DNA of 64,000 bases from Saccharopolyspora gloriosae. Its GTDB lineage: Bacteria > Actinomycetota > Actinomycetes > Mycobacteriales > Pseudonocardiaceae. The stretch spans positions 3,659,501 through 3,723,500 of the forward strand of contig NZ_JACHIV010000001.1 of assembly GCF_014203325.1 (NCBI RefSeq). Direction: 5' to 3'. The position numbers and the translations under genes are program-made. The notes beneath the pieces were generated by a model that was not told where the DNA came from, did no database searches, and saw nothing but the letters and a program-made list of their open reading frames with translations. This document shows positions 59,546-64,000 of the stretch, in pieces (position 1 is the first letter of the stretch; each line of letters starts with the position of its first letter).

Positions 59546-61000
59546 ATGAGCGACAACCCCTACCTGAACGGCAACTTCGCCCCCGTCACCCAGGAGCACA
59601 CGCTGACCGAGGTGGCCGTCACCGGGTCGATCCCGGAACACCTCGACGGGCGCTACCTGCGCAACGGCCCCAACCCGCTCGGCGAAGTCGATCCGGCCAC
59701 CTACCACTGGTTCATGGGCGACGGCATGGTGCACGGGCTCCGGCTGCGCGACGGCCGCGCCGAGTGGTACCGGAACCGGTGGGTGCGCTCGCCGGAAGTC
59801 GCCGCACGGCTCGGCGAACCCCTGCCGGGCGGCCGCAAGCACCGGGCCGGGCTGAACACGCTCGGCGCGAACACCAACGTCATCGAGCACGCCGGGCGCA
59901 CCCTGGCGCTCGTCGAAGGCGGCGTCGCGAACTACGAGCTCACCGACGAGCTCGACACCGTCGGCCCGTGCGACTTCGACGGCACCTTGACCGGCGGCTA
60001 CACCGCCCACCCCAAGCGGGACCCCGCCACCGGCGAGCTGCACGCCGTGTCGTACTTCTTCGGCCGCGGCAACACCGTGCAGTACTCGGTCATCGGCGTC
60101 GACGGCCGGTGCAGGCGCAGCGTCGACATCGAGGTCACCGGATCGCCGATGATGCACGACTTCTCGCTGACCGAGAACCACGTGGTGTTCTACGACTTAC
60201 CCGTCACCTTCGACGTCCGGGAGGCTTCGCGGACCACGGTGCCGCCGCTGCTGCGCAGGCCCGCGCAACTGGTGCTGTCCGCGATCATCGGCAAGGTCCG
60301 GGTGCCCGATCCGATCGCCGCGATGGCCGCCGACCGGGGCGGCGCCAACACCGGGTTCCCGTACCGCTGGGACCCGCGCTACCCGGCGCGGGTCGGCGTC
60401 ATGCCGCGCGACGGCGGCAGTGCCGACGTGCGCTGGTTCGAGGTCGAACCGTGCTACGTCTTCCACCCCATGAACGCCTACGACGACGGCGCGACCGTGG
60501 TGCTCGACGTGGTGCGGCACCCGAAGATGTTCGACGCCGACCGGCGCGGCCCCGACGACGGGCCGCCCGCGCTGGATCGCTGGACCGTCGACCTCACCGC
60601 CGGGAAGGTGCGCGAACAACGCCTCGACGATCGGCCCCAGGAATTCCCCAGGGTCGACGAACGACTCGTCGGACGGCGGCACCGCTACGGCTACGCGCCC
60701 GCGGTCGGGCGCAGACTGGAGCAGGGATCCGCCCTGCTCAAGCACGACCTGCGGGAGGGCACGACCACGACGCGGGAGTTCCCGCCCGGCACGGAGATCG
60801 GCGAGTTCGTCTTCGAACCCCGCACCCCGGATTCCACCGAGGACGACGGCGTCCTGATGGGCTTCGTCCACGACAAGCGGGAATCCCGCAGCGACCTGCT
60901 GATCCTCGACGCGGCCGGCCTCGACACCGTCGCCGCGGTGCACCTGCCCACCCGGGTGCCGAACGGTTTCCACGGGAACTGGGTCCCCACCGGACGATGA
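59546..61000 (+). CDS. Carotenoid oxygenase (RPE65/CCD family)
   Basis: 484 residues. The four iron-binding His are present: in YTAHPKRDP, MMHDFSLTENH, YVFHPMNAYDDG and the C-terminal FHGNWVP. N-terminal RYLRNGPNP, WFMGDGMVHGLRL and GLNTLGANTNV are CCD hallmarks. Enzymes of this family cleave carotenoids, stilbenes or related alkenes with O2. In actinobacteria some members act on lignin-type stilbenes. The TetR and twin operators suggest substrate-induced expression. Cytoplasmic. Convergent with the IclR gene; repeat copy 11 lies between. Confidence 0.93.
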   Translation: MSDNPYLNGNFAPVTQEHTLTEVAVTGSIPEHLDGRYLRNGPNPLGEVDPATYHWFMGDGMVHGLRLRDGRAEWYRNRWVRSPEVAARLGEPLPGGRKHRAGLNTLGANTNVIEHAGRTLALVEGGVANYELTDELDTVGPCDFDGTLTGGYTAHPKRDPATGELHAVSYFFGRGNTVQYSVIGVDGRCRRSVDIEVTGSPMMHDFSLTENHVVFYDLPVTFDVREASRTTVPPLLRRPAQLVLSAIIGKVRVPDPIAAMAADRGGANTGFPYRWDPRYPARVGVMPRDGGSADVRWFEVEPCYVFHPMNAYDDGATVVLDVVRHPKMFDADRRGPDDGPPALDRWTVDLTAGKVREQRLDDRPQEFPRVDERLVGRRHRYGYAPAVGRRLEQGSALLKHDLREGTTTTREFPPGTEIGEFVFEPRTPDSTEDDGVLMGFVHDKRESRSDLLILDAAGLDTVAAVHLPTRVPNGFHGNWVPTGR

Positions 61001-61005
61001 CCTCC

Positions 61006-61257
61006 ACCGCCTGTCTTTGATCTTGGCTTGAGCAGTGGGCCGGGTAGCGGAACCTCAGCGGTTTCCTCGCTGCGGGATCTTTTTTCCAAGTGGCTCCGCC
61101 ACGAGGAAAAAGCCGTCCTCGCGAGGAAACAGGAAACCGCTGAGAACCCGCCGGTGGTCTTCTTGCTCAAGCCGGTCGCTGCTCAGCGGCTCCGCCGCTG
61201 ACAAGACAACGACCGACAACGTCGCTCACTGGGAATCCGAGATCAAAGACAGGCGGT
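61006..61257 (-). repeat. Dispersed covarying palindromic repeat, copy 11, with 18-bp flanking inverted repeat
   Basis: Outer stem arms 61056-61070 (CAGCGGTTTCCTCGC) and 61121-61142, the latter with a 7-base tandem duplication (AGGAAAC). Flanks ACCGCCTGTCTTTGATCT (61006-61023) and its exact complement (61240-61257) make an 18-bp end stem. Located between convergent genes; the right flank ends at the IclR stop codon. Confidence 0.93.
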
Positions 61258-62060
61258 CACGATGCGCGATGGCCCAGGGCGGCCGAAATGCCCTGGGCGC
61301 TGCGGCCGACCACCTTCACCAGGCCGCGCATCCGGGCGGCGGGCATGTACGGCCGGGTCGCCGAGACGCTGATCGCGCCGACCAGGTCGCCCGCCGCGTC
61401 CCGGATCGGCGCCGCGACGCAGCGGATGCCCGGCTCGTTGTCCTCGGTGTCCATCGCCACCTGCGAGTCGACGTACTCGCGCATCCTGGCGGTGAACGCG
61501 TCGATGTCCCCGCCGCGCGCCGCGCCGGGTTCGACCGGGGTTTCGGCTTCGTACAACGGTTCCCACTCCTGCGGCGAGTCCAGCAGCAGCGCCATGCCGA
61601 CCCCGGTGCGGGTCAGCGGCATCCGGTGCCCGATGCGCGAACGCATCTCCGCACCCCGGGAACCGGGCAGCTTGTCGAGGTAGAGCACCGAGGCGCCGTC
61701 GCGGACGGCGAGGTGCACGGTGTCCTGCAACTGCTCAGAGAGCTCCTCCAGCACGGGCCGCGCCACCACCGGCAGCGGATTGCCGTGCAGCGCCTGGAAT
61801 CCGAGTTCGATCAGCGTCGGCCCGAGCGCGTAGCCGTCCCGGCCGGTGCGCAAGTACCCCTCCCGGACCAGCAGCTGCGCCAGCCGGTGCGCGGTGCTGC
61901 GGCCCAGACCGGTGCGCTCGACGAGGGCCCGCAGGTCGGTGGCGCCGTCGGCGACGGCGCGGACCACGGCGAGCCCCTTGGCCAGCGTCCGGGTGCCGGC
62001 AGCTCGGCGGCGTCCTCGGAAACCATGCCGCGATCCTACATATCGGGACCGTATTCGCAT
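61257..62060 (-). CDS. IclR-family regulator of galactonate catabolism (start uncertain)
   Basis: 267 residues from ATG 62060. The winged helix is at about 23-75 (GTRTLAKGLAVVRAVADGATDLRALVERTGLGRSTAHRLAQLLVREGYL), then the IclR effector domain with VLYLDKLPGSRGAEMRSRIGHRMPLTRTGVGMALL and EDNEPGIRCVAAPIRDAAGDLVGAISVSA. It is divergent from dgoK, so is likely its regulator. The first 20 residues in this frame (RIRSRYVGSRHGFRGRRRAA) are unlikely for an IclR N-terminus. An ATG at 62024 in another frame reads MVSEDAAELP, which would fit better if one base were different; a frameshift or a different start is possible. Confidence 0.85.
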   Translation of the reverse strand: MRIRSRYVGSRHGFRGRRRAAGTRTLAKGLAVVRAVADGATDLRALVERTGLGRSTAHRLAQLLVREGYLRTGRDGYALGPTLIELGFQALHGNPLPVVARPVLEELSEQLQDTVHLAVRDGASVLYLDKLPGSRGAEMRSRIGHRMPLTRTGVGMALLLDSPQEWEPLYEAETPVEPGAARGGDIDAFTARMREYVDSQVAMDTEDNEPGIRCVAAPIRDAAGDLVGAISVSATRPYMPAARMRGLVKVVGRSAQGISAALGHRAS

Positions 62061-62068
62061 TATCGGGA
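62040..62068. promoter_or_regulatory. Direct-repeat operator candidate (TATCGGGA x2)
   Basis: TATCGGGA occurs at 62041 and 62061, 20 bases apart on the same strand, in the short region between the IclR gene and dgoK. CATTATCGGGAATC-like sequences are plausible IclR sites but the consensus is unknown to me. It overlaps the annotated IclR start, another reason to doubt that start. Confidence 0.4.
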
Positions 62069-62090
62069 ATCATCTCGCACAGTTCCGCCC

Positions 62091-63065
62091 ATGACCGACG
62101 CCGCTGCGAGCCTGATCGCGCTCGATTGGGGGACCACCGCCCAGCGCGCCTGGCTGCTCGACGGCGACGGCGGAATCCTCGCCACCCGCCGACCCGAACT
62201 GGGCCTGCTGCCGACCACGGCGGGGCTCGACGTCCGCGACGCCGACGCGCGGGCCCGCGCGTACGAGACCGCGTTCTGGTCGGCGTGCGGCGAGTGGGTC
62301 ACCGCGCACCCGGAGCTGCCGGTGCTCGCGTGCGGGATGGTCGGCAGCGCGCAGGGCTGGGCCGAGGCGGGCTACCTCACCGCCCCCGCCGAGCTCCGCT
62401 TCGGCTCCGGCGCGCTCACGCGGGTCGAGCACCGCGGCGGTGCCGCCCACCTCGTTCCCGGGCTGCGGACACCGTCCCAGCACGGCCGCCCGGGCGACGT
62501 CATCCGCGGCGAGGAGACCCAGATCGTCGGTGCGCTGGAGGCACTGGGCTCCCCCGCCGAGGCGGTCACGCTGGTGCTGCCCGGCACGCACGGCAAGTGG
62601 GTGCGGGTGGACGGCGGCAAGGTCGTCTCGTTCGCCACGGCGATGTCCGGCGAGCTGTTCGGCCTGCTCACCACCGGCGGCATCCTCGCCCGCACCGCCG
62701 CCGGAGCGCGCCGCGACGACGCGGCGTTCGCGCGCGGACTGGCCGCCGACCGTTCGCGCGGACTGTCCACCGAACTCTTCGGCGCCCGGCCGCTGGTGCT
62801 CGACGGGCTGCTCGATCCGGCCTCGGTGCCCGACTACGTCTCCGGCGTGCTCATCGCCGACGAGGTCGGCCACCTCGCGCCGACCGTCGGCGCGGGCCCG
62901 GTGGTGCTGTGCGGCACCGAGGACCTGTGCCGCCGGTACGCGGCGGCACTGGCCGCGCACGACATCGTCCCGACCGTGCTCACCGAGGACGTGGCGGCGC
63001 GCGGGCTGTGGCGGATCGCGCTGTCGACCGGACTCCTGGGCTCGTCCGGGCGGAACGGGTCATGA
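62091..63065 (+). CDS. dgoK: 2-dehydro-3-deoxygalactonokinase
   Basis: 324 residues. DgoK/KDGal kinase features: LIALDWGTTAQRAWLLDGDGGI (7-28) phosphate loop, ACGMVGSAQGWAEAGYL, GDVIRGEETQIVGAL, LVLPGTHGKWVRVDGGKVVSFATAMSGELFGLL. It phosphorylates 2-dehydro-3-deoxy-D-galactonate to the 6-phosphate with ATP. It overlaps or abuts dgoA and is followed by dgoD, completing the De Ley-Doudoroff order K-A-D. Divergent from the IclR gene by 30 bases. Confidence 0.93.
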   Translation: MTDAAASLIALDWGTTAQRAWLLDGDGGILATRRPELGLLPTTAGLDVRDADARARAYETAFWSACGEWVTAHPELPVLACGMVGSAQGWAEAGYLTAPAELRFGSGALTRVEHRGGAAHLVPGLRTPSQHGRPGDVIRGEETQIVGALEALGSPAEAVTLVLPGTHGKWVRVDGGKVVSFATAMSGELFGLLTTGGILARTAAGARRDDAAFARGLAADRSRGLSTELFGARPLVLDGLLDPASVPDYVSGVLIADEVGHLAPTVGAGPVVLCGTEDLCRRYAAALAAHDIVPTVLTEDVAARGLWRIALSTGLLGSSGRNGS

Positions 63066-63106
63066 CCGAGCATCGTCCCCCGCGACATCGAGGAACAGGA
63101 GCGGCA

Positions 63107-63715
63107 ATGGCAAGCACCGGACTGGTCGCGATCCTGCGCGGCGTCACCCCCGGCGACGTGGCCGGCATCGGCGAAGTCCTCGCCGACGAGGGCATCGACG
63201 CCATCGAAGTACCGCTGAACTCCCCGGAGCCGTTCACCTCGGTCGCGCGCCTCGCCGCCGCCGTGGGCGACCGGTGCGTGGTGGGCGCCGGCACCGTGCT
63301 CGACGTGGAGGACGTGGCGCGCGCCCGCGACGCCGGTGCGCGGATCGTCGTCGCGCCCAACGCGGATGGCGCGGTCATCGCGGCGGCCGTGGACGCGGGG
63401 CTGCGCCCCTACCCCGGCGTGGCCACGCCGACCGAGGCGTTCGCCGCCGTCGCCGCCGGAGCACGCCACCTCAAGCTGTTCCCCGCCGACTCGATCGGCA
63501 TCGCCGGGATGAAGGCGTGGCGCGCGGTCCTGCCGCCCGACGTCGAACTGCTCCCCGTCGGCGGAGTCGACGAGACCGGCCTCGCCGCCTGGGCGGCGGC
63601 CGGAGCGGGCGGCGCGGGCCTCGGCTCCGCGCTCTACCGGCCGGGCGACGGTCCCGAACGGGTCCGCGCCCGAGCAGCCGCGTTCCGCCGGGCCTGGACC
63701 GCCGGAACCGGCTGA
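63107..63715 (+). CDS. dgoA: 2-dehydro-3-deoxy-6-phosphogalactonate aldolase
   Basis: 202 residues from ATG 63107 with GGAG 6 bases upstream. An in-frame ATG at 63062 overlaps the dgoK stop (ATGA) and would add 15 residues; both are plausible. Class I KDPG/KDPGal aldolase: LVAILRGVTPGDV, Glu in GIDAIEVPLNSPEP, GAGTVLDVEDV, Schiff-base Lys in ARHLKLFPADSIG and PVGGVDETGLAAW. Splits KDPGal to pyruvate and glyceraldehyde-3-phosphate. The galactonate context supports KDPGal over KDPG. Confidence 0.92.
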   Translation: MASTGLVAILRGVTPGDVAGIGEVLADEGIDAIEVPLNSPEPFTSVARLAAAVGDRCVVGAGTVLDVEDVARARDAGARIVVAPNADGAVIAAAVDAGLRPYPGVATPTEAFAAVAAGARHLKLFPADSIGIAGMKAWRAVLPPDVELLPVGGVDETGLAAWAAAGAGGAGLGSALYRPGDGPERVRARAAAFRRAWTAGTG

Positions 63716-63820
63716 GGAACCCGGCTCGCGGGCTCGCCACGTCGGCGCCGAAGCCGATGAGCACCGCCGAACGACCCGCCGCGCAACTCACCCCGAACGT
63801 GCTCCGGAGAAGGAAGAGCC

Positions 63821-64000
63821 ATGAAGATCACGTCAATGACGACATATCAGGTTCCGCCGCGCTGGCTGTTCCTGAAGATCGAGACCGACGAAGGCGTCGT
63901 CGGGTGGGGCGAGCCGGTCCTGGAGGGCCGCGCCGACGCGGTGGCCGCCACCGTCGACGAGCTCTCCGACTACCTCATCGGCCAGGACCCGTCCCGGATC
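63821..64000 (+). CDS. dgoD: D-galactonate dehydratase, N-terminal part (runs off the right edge)
   Basis: 60 visible residues from ATG 63821 with GAAGGA 8 bases upstream: [41 protein letters not shown], the start of an enolase-superfamily (MR subgroup) protein; [11 protein letters not shown] follows. This matches DgoD. It would dehydrate D-galactonate to 2-dehydro-3-deoxygalactonate, the substrate of DgoK. The rest lies outside the window. Confidence 0.9.
   Translation, partial: MKITSMTTYQVPPRWLFLKIETDEGVVGWGEPVLEGRADAVAATVDELSDYLIGQDPSRI

Noticed and set aside
1-64000. CRISPR arrays, tRNA/rRNA genes, insertion sequences or transposases
   Set aside because: No regularly spaced direct repeats, no tRNA-like cloverleaf noticed and no transposase-like protein among the frames; the dispersed repeat carries no enzyme gene.

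Overview
The window is from a high-GC Gram-positive bacterium. Coding is dense, codon third positions are mostly G or C, GTG and TTG starts are common, and ribosome sites are GGAGG-like. Gene content (ribBA, IclR/GlxA/TetR regulators, F-type LLM oxidoreductases, a steroid-type KstR box, ACC deaminase, GH97) fits a soil or plant-associated actinomycete, most likely of the Pseudonocardiaceae (Saccharopolyspora/Amycolatopsis-like). The taxonomic placement is inference. No rRNA, tRNA, CRISPR array or transposase gene was seen.

Layout. 1-7 kb: a partial ROK regulator, a sugar isomerase-like protein, DUF5872, an LLM oxidoreductase, and a single-ORF fusion of a DHDPS-family lyase to an aldehyde dehydrogenase. 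7-14.6 kb: a flavin island (RibBA; divergent amine oxidase, flavin reductase, two-component FMN monooxygenase, IclR regulator; then a hydroxyproline-type enolase-superfamily enzyme) joined by a repeated TGAAC-N5-GTTCA operator. 14.6-18.1 kb: a voltage-gated sodium-channel-like protein, a GlxA regulator and an MFS pump. 18.5-25.8 kb: a compact N-N-bond (hydrazine) biosynthesis locus: SidA-type N-hydroxylase, stand-alone cupin, FAD oxidase, serine acetyltransferase, MetRS-like enzyme, permease, NIPSNAP. 26-31.5 kb: DinB, amino-acid permease with Lrp regulator, LuxR regulator, a 1-kb gene-free stretch, flavodoxin, thymidine kinase. 31.8-35.4 kb: a KstR-box operon (DUF1214, SDR, sulfotransferase). 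35.7-48.6 kb: ACC deaminase, MFS pump, esterase, an ATP-grasp/CocE-type hydrolase pair, stress SDR, phospholipase D, Cys/Met-type PLP enzyme, second DHDPS homologue. 48.6-51.7 kb: a lower-GC three-gene island (ParA, SAP/Rho_N-like protein, RAMA-CBS-HEPN protein) that looks like a defence or segregation-like module. 51.9-58.7 kb: GT39-like membrane enzyme, VanS/VanR-like pair with a VanY-like peptidase, GH97. 58.8-61 kb: TetR and carotenoid oxygenase with twin operators. 61.2-64 kb: D-galactonate catabolism (IclR, dgoK, dgoA, dgoD; the last runs off the window).

Tying the window together is a dispersed intergenic repeat of about 180-200 bp: eight full copies, one internal-deletion copy and two decayed ones, nearly always just after a stop codon. 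Its outer 15-nt stem has a different sequence in nearly every copy, yet the opposite arm changes to match. That is compensatory covariation, visible directly in the sequence. This repeat, the split hydrazine-forming locus and the ParA/HEPN island are the most noteworthy contents.
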